In this document: positions 1-11,681 of the stretch, piece after piece | Position numbering within the stretch: the stretch's first letter is position 1 | How the letters are laid out: every line of letters begins with the position of its first letter | Assembly (NCBI GenBank): GCA_003013855.2 | Contig: ML058553.1 | Coordinates: forward strand, 186,001 to 250,000 | Direction: 5' to 3' | Length of the DNA: 64,000 bases | From: Liriodendron chinense | Taxonomy: Eukaryota; Streptophyta; Magnoliopsida; Magnoliales; Magnoliaceae | Made by a program: the position numbers and the translations under genes | The notes under the pieces: generated by a model | Seen by the model: the letters and a program-made list of their open reading frames with translations, nothing else | Told to the model about the DNA's origin: nothing | The model's database searches: none

Positions 1-45
1 AGATGGATTGGTTAGTGACAGGGTCACCAGTCAATGCCAAGTGAT

Positions 46-488
46 CGGTGCTCTGTGGGCCCCACCATGATGAATGTGTTTCATCCACTCTATCCATACA
101 TTTTCGTAGATCATTTTATGGTATGAGCCCAAATTTGAGGTAGATCCAAATCTCAAGTGGACCACATCACAAGAAACAATTTTAATTGAACACCCACTGT
201 TAAAACTTATTGAGGGCCACGGAAGTTTTGGAACAAGCTGATATTTGTTTTTTACCTACATGCAGGTCTGTATGACCTAATTAAGAGGTTGGATGTCAAA
301 TAATTAATATAGTGGGCCCTACGAGGTTTGTAATGGTGGACATTCAATCAATACTATTTTCCTGTGGTGTGGTCCACCTGAGATTTAGATTTGACTCATT
401 TATTGGATCAAGCACTAAAACAATCTTCAGAAATGGCTTGACAGCGTGGATAAAACACATACATCATGGAGGGGCCCACAAAGCACCG
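46..488. repeat. Foldback (GTGGGGCCCACC) miniature element, copy 1
   Basis: The termini match as inverted repeats (left CGGTGCTCTGTGGGCCCC, right the complement of CGGTGCTTTGTGGGCCCC). The inversion continues inward. The left arm, about 46-238, reads as gene-free text ending near the block AAATCTCAAGTGGACCAC, and the right arm, about 315-488, is its reverse complement with mismatches. A loop of about 75 bp (AAGTTTTGGA.CAAGCTGATAT type) separates them. So the whole unit is an imperfect hairpin rather than a short-TIR MITE. No coding capacity. Boundaries are accurate to a few bases. Confidence 0.75.
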
Positions 489-510
489 GCCAGTGGCCCC
501 ATAGCCAAGG

Positions 511-1055
511 GGTGTGAATTAGGTGTTACCCCAGGAACAGCTTAGTGGGTGTTACCCTAACCGTGTGGGGCCCATCTTGTTGTAGTTTTTATATATCAAC
601 ACCGTCTATCTCTTTTTTCATATCATTTTAGGATGTGATCCAAAATCCCAAGAAGATCCAAATCTTAGGTGGACCATATCACTAGAAACAGTGATGTATA
701 ACCATTAAAAACGTTTTGTAGGCCACAAAAGTTTTATATCAATCTGATCTTTATATTTTCCCTTCATCAAGACTTTATTGACATTATCAAGAGCTTGGAT
801 TGCAAATAAACATTACAAAAACCTTACGATGGGCTCTTTGGAATTTTTAATGGTGGGGCACTCAATCACACTATTTCTAGTGTTATGGTCCACTTGAAAT
901 TTGGATCTACATAATTTTATAATTTTTGGAAAGTCGTCCTAAAATGGGCTGTAGAAACAGATGGACGGCATGGATATACAAAATATCATCCATGTGGGCC
1001 ATACGGTGGGGGTAACACCCACTCAGCTGTTTTCGGGTAACACCTAATTCACGCC
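511..1055. repeat. Foldback element, long-TIR subfamily, copy 2
   Basis: Same internal text as copy 1, but the terminal inverted repeat is extended to about 65 bp. The left end carries GTGTGAATTAGGTGTTACCC followed by AACAGCTTAGTGGGTGTTAC; the right end carries the complement of the same blocks with a few changes. The same extended end recurs near 5140-5195, 18066, 22801 and 31061. Confidence 0.7.
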
Positions 1056-1102
1056 TCTGGCGCAGTACGCCTCTGGCGCAGATTGCGTCAGTACTCAAGC
1101 AC

Positions 1103-1561
1103 GTGCGGAGTAGACTCTGTGGGGCCCACCGTGATTTATGTATTTTATCCACTCTGTTCATCCATCTTAACAGATAATTTTAGGTATGGTGCCAAAAAAC
1201 GAAGCATATCAAAATCTAAAGTGGACCACACCACAGGGAAAGTGTGAACTGAATGTATACCATTGAAAAATTATAGGGGGACACAGAAATTTTGGATCAA
1301 GCTGATATTTGTGTTTTTCCCTTCATCCATGTTCATGTGATCTTATGAACAGGTTGGATGACAAATAAACATCAATGTGGGGCCTGGAAAGGTTTCAACG
1401 GTGGAAATCATTATTCCCACTGTTTCCCGTGGCATGGTCCACTTGAGATTTGGATATGCTTAAATTTTGGGATCAACCACTAAAATGAGCTGAAAAAATA
1501 TATGGACGGAATAGATAAAGCACATACATTCTAGGTGGGCCCAACTGAGTTTACTCCGCAC
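1103..1561. repeat. Foldback element, copy 3
   Basis: Inverted ends start GTGCGGAGTA(G/A)ACTC on both sides, followed by the GTGGGCCCA core. It is closely related over its whole length to the insertion at 31691-32134 inside segmental copy C, so this subfamily has moved comparatively recently. Confidence 0.75.
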
Positions 1562-1589
1562 GATAAGAGCGTGCGGCGTGCGGATCGAT

Positions 1590-1737
1590 TCCCTCAAAAC
1601 CCCCCTCTTCCCCTCTTTCATTCTCGCCCGTCCTCTCTCCCTCTGCATTCTTCATCGGTCCAACTCTCTCTCTCTCTCTCTCGTCGGGGCGCCGATTGTC
1701 GAGGAGCATCACCAGATCTCCCAAGGTATTTATTTCT
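1590..1737 (+). other. CT-rich leader-like stretch (possible 5' UTR exon)
   Basis: A pyrimidine-rich run with a (CT)n block at about 1661-1681 ends in CCCAAG followed by GTATTT, which would serve as a 5' splice donor. This is how many plant 5' leaders look. No coding exon was found downstream on the plus strand before 6129, so a gene cannot be supported. It may be the relic of a promoter or leader. Confidence 0.2.
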
Positions 1738-1907
1738 CTTCATCTCTGTTTTTTTCTTCTTCTTTTTTCAATTATTTTTTTCTGTGAAATCTTGAGGAAG
1801 ATCTGTGGACGAATTAGTGTTTGCAATGGCATTTTGTGAAGAATCGGGTTTTTTGTGTTGGCATTTCATGTGCCGAGCCGGAGTATGAAGGCTGGGCCGT
1901 ACTTCTC

Positions 1908-2035
1908 AGTGGTGTGGAGCCATGGATCTAACTGATCTCTAGTATCCATGATGGAGAGAGAGATTTAGGCGCGATTTACACCATTCCTAGTGGTGTGGAG
2001 CCATGGATCTAACTTATCTCTAGTATCCATGATGG
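1908..2035. repeat. Local direct duplication, period 81 bp
   Basis: The block beginning AGTGGTGTGGAGCCATGGAT at 1908 is repeated at 1989 with one or two changes over about 47 bp. The copies are separated by a unique stretch of about 35 bp. Confidence 0.7.
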
Positions 2036-3374
2036 AAATATGGAAGCACAGCTGATGGAGGGGGTGGATCCACCGTACAGAATCTGCTCTCCATTCTTTT
2101 TTTCTTTTCTGATGGATCCATCATCGGACCATTCACTGAGGTCCATCAGATGGACATGTGCAAGGGTTTGTGGCCGAGTATTATCTAACAATTCAAATAT
2201 ATAGAATCATGCAATTCCTGTTACGACTCCACATCCCTTCGAAAGTAGGGTCAAAACACTCAAATTGTATCATAATATTCAGCTAGAGATGGTAACAACT
2301 CCGCCTACAAACCATTCGACAAAAGTCTTCTTCCAGCTAAGTTCTAACATTCAACAGTGAAAAAAGATCAAAGAAAGAAGAAAAAGCTTAGCCCAATGAC
2401 AGTAATCCAGAAAATCAGGTGGGCATTCAGATTCCAGTAGATCCAAACCCTCCGACTCCTCTCACAATAAAATTTTACAGCCGTACTTTGATTTGTGTGC
2501 TAGCACTCTTGCATTCGCCACCCTCTTGCCAAGAGGTGTAGGATAAAAGTAGTCAGGTGGGGCTGATGTAGCTTGCCATTCATGAATCATGATTTCCTAT
2601 TAGGGGTTGGCATTGGGATTTGGCACTTGAGGGTGGTGTGTTTGGATGATCAATTGAACTGAATTGCACAAGAGTATAATTCAGTATAGAAGAAATGACC
2701 AAAGCCTAGCCCTGCCCATTTTGTGTCACTCTGTTTTGTGTTTGGCTGTTAATGCTCTTGACAGATTCATTTGGCATGAAAAAAAAAAAAAAAACCACAA
2801 GACTCATGAGATGGTTAGGGGCCACATGGTTGCATGTTTTGGTGATTTGAATGGTCCATCTGATCGGCATCATCCTTCATGAATCACGGCTGAAGTTCAT
2901 GAGATTGGACATTTCAGGAATAGTAGGACCCAACCGTTGAGAGCCGGTCAAGGCAAAACCCAGTCTGGGAATAGTAGGACCCAACCGTTGAGAGCTACAG
3001 TTTCGTTCGGGATCAAACAGGGCCATAGAAAGGATTGATCCAACCCTAATCCAATTCATTTACAAAGAGCCCTGATCCTCTGTATCCTCTGTTTTCTGCA
3101 AAAAGGGAAATTACTGTTTGCAACTTTTTGACTGGTCCATGTTATCACATGGCCAGCAAACAGAGGATCCAGACTCATTTATAAAATGAATCTGGACTGT
3201 CTGCTAATCTTTAACAGGAATTTGGTACAGCTCAACTCACGTCAGCACTCACTACATTAAATGCAGCAGTGCTGACAAAATCAAAGTTGAGGTGGACCAA
3301 TTAGTCATAGGCAAACAGAAAAATCCTACTAAAGACAAACAGACGATCCATCCAGATGCTGCTCAATATTCACC

Positions 3375-3426
3375 GAGTTTGATATGAAAGATCTTGGTTC
3401 CTTTAGATATTTTCTTGAATGAGGTT
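3375..3426 (+). pseudogene. Ty1/Copia reverse-transcriptase scrap
   Basis: The plus strand reads EFDMKDLGSFRYFLE followed by a stop. This matches the well-known Copia reverse-transcriptase stretch (F.MKDLG.L.YFLG). Only about 17 codons remain and nothing else of the element was recognised on either side. It is a relic with no function. The short length leaves room for coincidence. Confidence 0.5.
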
Positions 3427-4779
3427 AACACAAGCAGTGATCACTACAGAAAAAGTATGCAGTTAATCGTCTCACTATTAGATTTTAGAAAGCACACAGT
3501 TCTTTCAATCAGTAGATACACTTTTTGTTGGTAACTCATGGACTTAAGAAAAGAACTCCATAGCTGTTAGATTTTTTCGTGATTTTTACCATTGTTTCTG
3601 TTTTCCATGACTTTTGCCTTCCACCTTCATCAAGTGTCCTGAGTTCCTTCGTGCATGTGCTCTCCTCTTCTTCATCACTTGAGCTCATTACATTTCTGTG
3701 GAGTGTCCTTTTAATTTACGAGGAAGTATTTTTGTCATATGACATGCTCGCTGAGAAAGATCGAGGGATAAGTAGTTGATATGGGCATACTTCCTAGTAA
3801 CCGTTTTACCTTACTGTCTACAATTTGTGGGCTTGATTTTCATTTTTACCAGCTTATTGGTTACAGACAAATGGGATTTCAGGGTCTAGTTGATCATTGA
3901 ATGGTATGCATGTAAAAGATGGGTCATTTGGCTTGGACTGCATGGTTTGAGTATTCACTGCAGACCATATAGTTAGCTTATTTTTTAATATTTCGTAGAT
4001 GATTATTACTGGATGCACATGATATTATTGCATTGACTGATCAAATAATCTCTTGCTTATAATGGAAAATACTTCAGATTTTTGGTGCTTTCAACCCTGA
4101 TCTAATGTAAAAGAATTGTTGAATTTTTATTTTTATTATACAAGACCATCTTTTGCTGTTTGTGTCTTCTTTGGAAAGCTTAAAGAGTATTTACAAAGCC
4201 CATTTAATTTAAAAATCACAAATATATCAATGTTCTTAATGTTTGTTCTAATTGGATTGAGTTCTTTTTAAATTCTGTTTCTGCATCATTGCCACTACCC
4301 TACTGTTTTTGCATGCCAGTTTTTAAGTACCAACTCCAGAATATTTATGCTGGCCTAAGCTGTTTTTAAGTGAGAGAGCTCATGTTATCATATCATCGTC
4401 TTAGCCTTTCTCAAGTCAAGTTGTGACTTTGCCTGTTAAACAATTATCAGGTCCTATTTCATATTTGATGATCCCACTTTGGATCATTTGAGGTGCTTCA
4501 GTTATCTTCCAGATTTAGACGGACATTCTTTGGCCCCCTTTTGACCAGTTGTATTTTTTCTCAACTGTCTATTTATAGGCTCAGACATTGAGAGGCTGAG
4601 ATCTTCCAGCTTGGGAGACTTTTTGTGCATCCCCATGCATGGTGAGCCCCATCAGATCAAAGGCTTGGGTCACTGGAACACATGACCCGCATGTATGGAA
4701 TTTATTGCTTCATAACACTGTGCATGTCCTGATGCATTGGCCATTGAGACACTATCATTTCTATTACATTGCTGCTTGT

Positions 4780-5195
4780 AGGGGGTTATAATATGGGATC
4801 TCTGGACCCCACAACAGGAAACAGTGGAGATTGAGTGCCTCACCATTAAAGATTCCAAAGAGTCCCATTTTAAGGTTTTGGTAATGTTTATTTTCAATCC
4901 CACCTCTTGATAATGTCAAGAAGATCTGGATGAAAGAAAACAAAAATATCAGCTTGATCCAAAACTTTTGTGACCCGCGACAAGTTTTTAATGGTCATTT
5001 ATTACTTTTTTTTCTTGTAGTATGGTCCATTTGATATCTGGATCCTTTTAAGGTTTGTAATAACGTCCTTAAATGAGATGGAAAAACAGTAAACGGTGTG
5101 GATATACAAAAAAAAAAAAAAAACATCAAATTCGGCCCCACATAATTAGGGTAACACCCACTAAGCTGTTCCCGGGTAACAAGCTAATCCGCTCC
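4780..5195. repeat. Foldback element, long-TIR subfamily, copy 4 (left end eroded)
   Basis: The right end carries GGGTAACACCCACTAAGCTG then CGGGTAACAAGCTAATCCG, the complement of the left end of the element at 18066. Internal foldback blocks (CCACAACAGGAAACAGTGG, CAGCTTGATCCAAAACTTTT) are present. The left terminus is degraded: a GTGAGCCCCATCAG block near 4640 may belong to it. A run of 15 A's interrupts it at 5108-5122. Confidence 0.6.
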
Positions 5196-5232
5196 CCCAG
5201 TCCCCCACGCCACCGACCTATGTGGTTTGCAG

Positions 5233-5680
5233 ACCAAGTTCTGTGGGCCCCAGTATGATGTATTTATTATATCTACACAGTCCGTCCATTTTAGGAGACC
5301 ATTTTAGTATACTAGCCCAAAAATAAAGCAAATCTGAAGCTCAAGTGGACCACACCCCAAAAAGCAGTGGGGATTGAACGCCTTACATTGAAAAAACTTC
5401 CTTGGGACTACAGAAGTTTTGGATTAATCTGATATTTGTTTTTTTCCATTTATCTTTGTCCGTGTGACCTCGTGAACGGATTTGATGACAAGCAAACATC
5501 ATGGTGGGCCGTAGGAAGGTTTCAACGGATGGAATCCTTGTCCCCACTTCTTTATTTGGTGTGGTCTACTTAACCTTTAGATCTGTATCATTTTTTTTAG
5601 TACGACCTAACATGATCTTGAAAAATGGATGGACGGTCTAGATATAAAAAATACATCATGATGGACCCACAGAACTTGGT
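5233..5680. repeat. Foldback element, copy 5
   Basis: Nearly perfect inverted ends: ACCAAGTTCTGTGGGCCCCA on the left, and on the right the complement with one change. The body is the usual imperfect long hairpin. Confidence 0.8.
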
Positions 5681-5816
5681 GAGGTCAACACAAGCACACC
5701 ACGCAATCCCCTTCTGCCAGCTCTAGAATACAAAGGGGCTGGAGGGGCAACGTCGGAATCTAACAATCTGTAATTCCTCTCCACTTTCTCCATCAAATTC
5801 TGGAGTGATGAGCTCA

Positions 5817-6035
5817 TCCTCAATCATTGAAAACATTAACCCCACAAGTTGGATGGGCCCCAGGTAGTTTTTAATGGTGGAAATTCAATCACCACTGTTT
5901 CCTTTGGCGTGCTCCACCTGAGATGTATTTTTAGGCACATGCCTTGAAATCAATTGAAGAAACAGATGAACTCTCATAATATTTTAAAGATAGATTTTTG
6001 CATGTGACTCTCATAATATTTTAAAGATATATTTT
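5817..6035. repeat. Foldback fragment and short direct repeat at the CACTA 5' flank
   Basis: A one-armed foldback fragment (5840-5960) is followed by a direct duplication of ACTCTCATAATATTTTAAAG at 5970 and 6007 (period 37 bp). This lies just upstream of the transposase gene, where the CACTA 5' terminus would be expected but is not visible. Confidence 0.5.
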
Positions 6036-6128
6036 GGAGGCCTGTTTCTGTAGAAGTCTTTGGAGTAAAACTCTTTTCTTTCTTTCTTCCTTTTATGCCT
6101 CTTTCCGGACCTAACTTATACACAGCAG

Positions 6129-9100
6129 ATGGCTTCCACGACCCCATGCAAGAATTGGATGACGGCAGAAAAGGTGTCCCCTGAATACTTGAGAGGTGTT
6201 GCAACATTCCTAGAGTTCGCAAAACAGAATTCAGATGGTGTTGATTGGTACTGTTGTCCTTGTGTCAAATGTTGTAATGTGCATGGGAAGAAGCCATTAA
6301 AAACAGTTTGCGATCATTTGGTTTTACATGGCATAGATAAAACATACACGACCTGGTTTCTCCATGGGAAACAATGTCCCAATGAAGGTGCGAGTACATC
6401 TGCCGATAATCGTAACGAAGATATTTTGCCCAGAATGGAAGATTTGGTGAATGATGCTTTTGGTCGCTTTCAACCCGATGACTTAGATGCATGTATGAAC
6501 GAGGTTAATAATGAAGATGGTACTCAACCTCAAGATGACTTAGATGATGATTCCCGTTACAAGAAATTAATGGAGGATGCAAAACAACCCTTATACCCAT
6601 CATGTAAACCCGAGCATACAAAGTTGTCTGTGACAGTGGAGTTGATGAGCATGAAGTCTAGGTATCAGTGGTCAGACAATAGCTTTACAGAGTTATTAAA
6701 CTTGCTCAAGAAAATCTTGCCAAGCGAGAACTCTTTGCCGGATAGTATGTATAATGCGAAGAGATTGATCGGTTCATTGGGTATGAACTATGAGACAATA
6801 CATGCATGTCGTAACGATTGTATTCTATACTGGAAGGAGCACGCTACAAAGGATAGATGTCCAAAATGTAGAACAAGCAGATGGAAATTTGATGGAGTTA
6901 AAAGGTCAACTGCCCCAAAGGTACCGTGTAAAGTGCTAAGGTATTTCCCATTAACCGCGAGGTTAAAAAGACTTTATAGTGTACCGTGGATTGCAGAGAA
7001 CATGATATGGCATTCGAAGTCGGTTGGAGATCAATGTCACATGCGTCATCCTGTTGATTCATCTATGTGGAAGAATGTAGATGGAAAGTTCGATGATTTT
7101 GCTGCGGAGCCACGTAACGTTCGGTTGGGGCTTGCAACGGATGGATTCAATCCTTTTGGGAATTTGAGCAACTCACATAGTTGCTGGCCTGTTATGATTG
7201 TTACGTACAATCTTCCACCTCATTTATGCATGCGGAAGGAGTTTACAATGTTAACACTTTTGATCCCCGGAAAAAAAGGTCCAGGACATGACATTGACGT
7301 CTACTTGCAGCCGTTGATTGCAGAGTTGATTGAATTGTGGAATGGATCTGTAACATATGACTCGCATAGCAAGAACAGGTTCACAATGAGGGCAATTTTG
7401 TTATGGGCAATACACGATTTTCCGGCATATGGACATCTTTCTGGTTGTAGGACAGGAGGAAAGTATGCATGCCCTGTTTGTAGTGAGGAGACAGACTCAG
7501 TTTGGCTTGAACATGGAAAGAAGTTCGCTTATATGGGACATAGAAGATTCCTGCCACTTAATCATGACTTCAGGACGAAAACAACTGAATTCAATGGGAA
7601 GGAGGACACAAGGAAGATTCCAAAGCGTATGAAAGGTTCTGATGTACTACGTAAAATGAATAATATTAAAAAAGAGTTCGGAAAGCAAGTGGGAAAGAGT
7701 AGGAAGAAGTCCAAGGATGATGAGCACAACATTACTGCTTGGTCGAAGAGATCAATCCTTTTTGATTTGCCATACTGGGAGCATTTACCCATTCGCCACA
7801 ATCTGGATGTGATGCATGTTGAGAAAAACGTCACTGAGAATCTCATCGCAACGATCATGGACACAAAGGATAAGACCAAGGATGGTTTACAAGCCCGCAA
7901 GGATCTTCAGGCTATGAATATAAGAAGGTCATTGTGGCCTAAAGAAAGGAACGGCAGGGTGTTCTTACCCAAAGCTCGTTTCACTTTGTCCCGATCTGAA
8001 AGAGACTTATTCTGTCGAACCTTGATCGATTTGAAAGTTCCGAAAGGGTATAGTGCAAATTGGACACATCGTGTCAGTATGGAGGATAACCAACTTAAGG
8101 CCCTTAAGTCGCATGATTATCACATTGTGATGCAGCAATTGCTACCGGTATTGTTGATGCACTCGTTTTTAGGGAAAGATAAACCACTGCGCTCCGCCAT
8201 TTGCGAATTGTCAAGATTCTTCAACGTCATATGTTCGAAAGTTATTAATCGTGAGGAGCTTCAATATATGAAAGACAAAATAGTGGTAACATTATGTGTA
8301 TTCGAAAAATACTTTCCTCCATCTTTTTTTGTTCCCATGACACATCTAGTTGTGCACCTGGCGGAGGAGGCACAACTTTGTGGACCCGTTCGATATAGGT
8401 GGATGTACCCTTTTGAGAGGTAACATAAACTATCAGCATTGAATTAAATTTTGTTACAATAGCCTTTTTCTATCGATATCTTATTTTAACACTTATCAGG
8501 ATGATGAGAACATACAAAAAGTATGTGATGAATCAAACTTATCCAGAGGGTTGTATTGCGGAACGCTATATACTAGAGGAATCTATGATGTACTGTATGG
8601 ACTACATGCCCGAGAAGAAGCTAGGAAGCCATAAGCAAGTACGAAAGATATTATATGATGAGGGTGATGAGAATGTCGATAACTTTCAAATCAACAAGAA
8701 AGCAAAAATCCATCTTCTTACTACGGTGCAGTATCAACAAGCACGCAGGTGGGTTTTACAACATCACGCTGAAAATGCTCAGTGGGAGGGGTAAGTTAAT
8801 GAAATTGTTTTCTTCTATCCTTAATGTTTTTTAAAATGGCTTAATGTAAATAATAAAATTATTTATATTCTTTGGTATGTGACTTGTAGGAAGTACAATG
8901 CATACCTTCAGTCTCAAGCACGTAGGGGACAAAATCGGAGGGGCAATCCGTCAGCAGAAAAACAAATGGACTATAACACGTGGTTAAGGGATCAACTAGA
9001 GAATGAAGAAATGTCACAATTTAAGAGAATAGCTATTGGTCCTAGCTTTAAAGCCACATCGTATAGTACATACTCAGTAAATGGATATGTTTTTAGCACA

Positions 9101-9664
9101 ATAGACTCCGAAAAGAACTCTACAACACAAAACAGCGGGGTCTCTATGAAAGCATTGACTAGGTTCAGGTCGAGTGCCAGGGATAGGAACATTGTAGAAC
9201 AGGAAGCCACCTACTATGGCATCCTTAGACAAATTCTCGAATTAGACTATTTTGAATTCAAGGTAACATTATTCTACTGTGATTGGGTGCATATTGAAGA
9301 TAAAACAAATGGATGTTATGTAGATCCCGAGACGAATTTGATATTCGTCAATTTAGGAAGGTTCAGAAGGAACATCAAGGAAGATGATGAGCCGTTTATT
9401 CATGCATCTCAGGCAGCTCAGGTCTTCTACTGCAAGGATCTAACAAGAGATGACTGGCATGTTGTTTTAGATGTTCCAAAGCAGCTGACCAAGGATGCAT
9501 ATGCATTTGAAGATCCGCTAGTATTTGAGGCTAGGTTAATGGCAGGTTCTTCAAGCACTTCATTAACAGACGATTTAAATGAAGAAGATGAAGATATACA
9601 AGAAGGGTCATATGTAGAAAATGAAGCAAGTACCTCACGTCATCGAAAGCGGAGAAGAAATTAA
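6129..9664 (+). CDS. TNP2-like CACTA transposase (three exons, intact frame)
   Basis: Joining 6129-8419, 8500-8790 and 8890-9664 gives 3357 nt with no internal stop (1118 residues). Junctions are GT-AG and codon phase is kept at both. It is the DNA-cutting transposase of En/Spm elements and would act in the nucleus at element ends. Domains in order: transposase-associated N-terminus with the CCPCVKCC cluster (residues 42-49); a C227/C231/C244/C247 zinc-type cluster; the Tnp2 core with TDGFNPF (D338), GHDIDVYLQPL (D388/D390) and LDVMHVEKN (D560, E565), probable acidic catalytic residues; a DUF4218-type region (about 645-764) ending MYPFER; a DUF4216-type region in exon 3 with DDWHVVLDVP. The start is the first ATG in frame. 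Length is normal for the family. Full coding potential suggests recent activity, though expression is unknown. Confidence 0.93.
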
Positions 9665-10042
9665 TCAGTTTCATATATTATTTTAAGTGTCAGGTTGGAA
9701 GTAATGTGAATTCCATTTATTATATGAGATTGTGATCTTTTTACTTTTTTACTTTTAGCTTTCATATTTACAAAAGCATGCTTTCGAACTTAGTACTGAA
9801 GTCACGGGTGCAATAACACTCTTGTACATCCAAGTGTGCTGCATGATATCTAATCCATCAATCAATTTAGTCCACTTTGTACATGTTTTTCCAAAAAAAA
9901 AAAAAAATGTAATTCAACTAGCAAGTGGGCGCTAATATTATTTTGCAAACAATAACACATATTAACCTTTCATTATTAAAATTCGTATAATATATAGCAA
10001 CAGCTTAAATGACTAATATTTTGAATTTTTTTTGTAGGAATC
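9665..10042. other. Spacer between the two CACTA genes
   Basis: AT-rich, with an A-run at about 9893-9907 and no coding signal. It would contain the 3' UTR of the transposase gene and the promoter or leader of the second gene. Sequence TTTTTTTTGTAG|GAATC just before the ATG at 10043 is a good splice acceptor, so a non-coding leader exon upstream is possible. Confidence 0.5.
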
Positions 10043-11681
10043 ATGTCGCATGCAGGAACTTCTTCAACTTCTGCCCCAGGAAGCAACGCAAGGAAGCATG
10101 TCGAAATCATTTATGCTGGGCAATCTATTGGACCAAACGGAACTTCTTTCTCCTCATTTTTAGGGAATGTGACCAGGACACATTGTCCAATTACATATAA
10201 TGATTGGCGTGCTGTACCTGATACAATTAAGGAGAATGTTTGGTCTATCATTGTGGTAAGCATTGAAATATTTGAAGGTTACTTTTTAATTTTTATAATG
10301 TACTTACCATTGATCTGTTGTCGATAATGAAATATATAGGGCACATATGACATTGACAGTAAGCACAAAAAGATATAATAAAGAGAGTAAATGGAATGTG
10401 GAGGGATTGGAAGCATGAATTGCGAAAGACTTATGATAAGTTTGATCAGGATGGAGAAAGAAAAAGAAATTGTCCCAATGGTGTGAAACAAGAAGAATGG
10501 GACAAATTCGTTGATTCAGGAATCTACAGTAGATGCAAAGAATCGTCGTCAAAAGGGAAAGTATTCCAGAAAAGAGTTAAAGTACCCTCAACTGTCTGGT
10601 AGACGGGGATCTGCCAGGACAGAAGAGTTGATGGTAATTTGTAACATAGATTCATTGTCTTTAAAATCAATTTAAAATCAATTTTCTTTATAATCACGTT
10701 AACATGATTTGCCTTCTCAAATTACAGCGAAATGAAAATCCAAATGCTGTTATCACTAGAACAGACTTGTTTCTGGCCACACATACTAGATCCGATGGGT
10801 CTTACCCCACACAAGAGCTGAGTGACGCAACTGGAAAATTGAGAGAGATAATTGCGAGCGACCCGGCTAGTATAAGGATGGATTTAAATAATGACCCAGT
10901 TGCACAGGTTTTTCCCTCATCTTCATCACCTTTACATACACAATTTTTTATATCCTTTCTCTTACTAATATACATGCATCACAATTCATGATGGATTATC
11001 ATCTAGGTTTGTGGTCGTGATAGAAAGGGACGTGTGAGGGGGTTGGGCAATATTTCAAAAACCACTATTATTGCTTCAACCCCCTACGTGGAAGAAATTC
11101 GAGCCAAGAAGAATGAAATTGATGACGTTAAAGCATCAATGACTGAATTGAAAAAGGAGATGGCAGAGCAACGGAACGAGAATAAGAACATGTATAAAAA
11201 CATGGAACAACAGATCATTGAACTTAAGCAGCAAATTCTTAGCAATGCTCCATTGACAATGCAATGCTCCTTTGGGACTGCAGCATCGCAGGTACTGCAA
11301 TTTTTGTGACAAATTTGCATCATTTATTCGTTATTTAAGATAAATGTAACATCATTAGTTACTCCACGAAAATGATAAAATTATTTATTGTAGGCCAATC
11401 TTCGATTCGGCGAGGCTTCGAGTCTTCGAGGAGACTCAGCCCCTACTCAGCGTATGGAACAAATTTATTCATTAACAAATATGCGTCGTCGAGTTGTTGG
11501 GCGTGGACGGATAATTACAGATTATGAGACCAATATCCCTTCAGAATGCGTGAAGATCATTTTAGATGCGGTCGATGATCCTAGTGCGGATGTCTTTGAT
11601 GAAGTTGGTGACAGAACATTGGGGGATTGCGATCTGGGTGAAGTTCTTATTTGGCCCAGAGTCTTGACGAGGCCATGTTAA
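10043..11681 (+). pseudogene. Second En/Spm gene (plant transposase Ptta/En/Spm type), frameshifted
   Basis: Exon 1 (10043-10254) encodes the family-typical IGPNGTSFSSFLGNVTR and ITYNDWRAVP. The exon after 10339 starts TYDID but meets two stops at about 10376. The reading then continues in another frame through MWRDWKHELR (10396 on), and returns near 10555 to the original frame with YPQLSGRRGS. Later exons are about 10728-10908 (DLFLATHTRSDGSY), 11008-11289 (GRDRKGRVRGLGN plus a coiled-coil KKE/Q-rich stretch) and about 11393-11681 (VVGRGRIITD to the stop). Family and exon order match the TNPA/TNPD-type partner gene of CACTA elements, thought to bind subterminal repeats. The two indels offset each other, so the damage is confined to roughly 60 codons. 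Assembly error is possible. Confidence 0.8.

Larger units (their letters stand above)
1738..4620. other. Non-coding spacer
   Basis: No open frame with recognisable protein was seen. Contents worth noting are a local direct repeat at 1908-1954 and 1989-2035 (period 81 bp), a short repeat GAATAGTAGGACCCAACCGT at about 2920 and 2967, an A-run at 2779-2793, and a tiny Copia-like fragment at 3375-3426. The rest is AT-rich unique-looking DNA. Confidence 0.5.

Noticed and set aside
1590..6128. A host gene starting at the CT-rich leader
   Set aside because: No coding exon was found between the putative donor at 1738 and the CACTA transposase.
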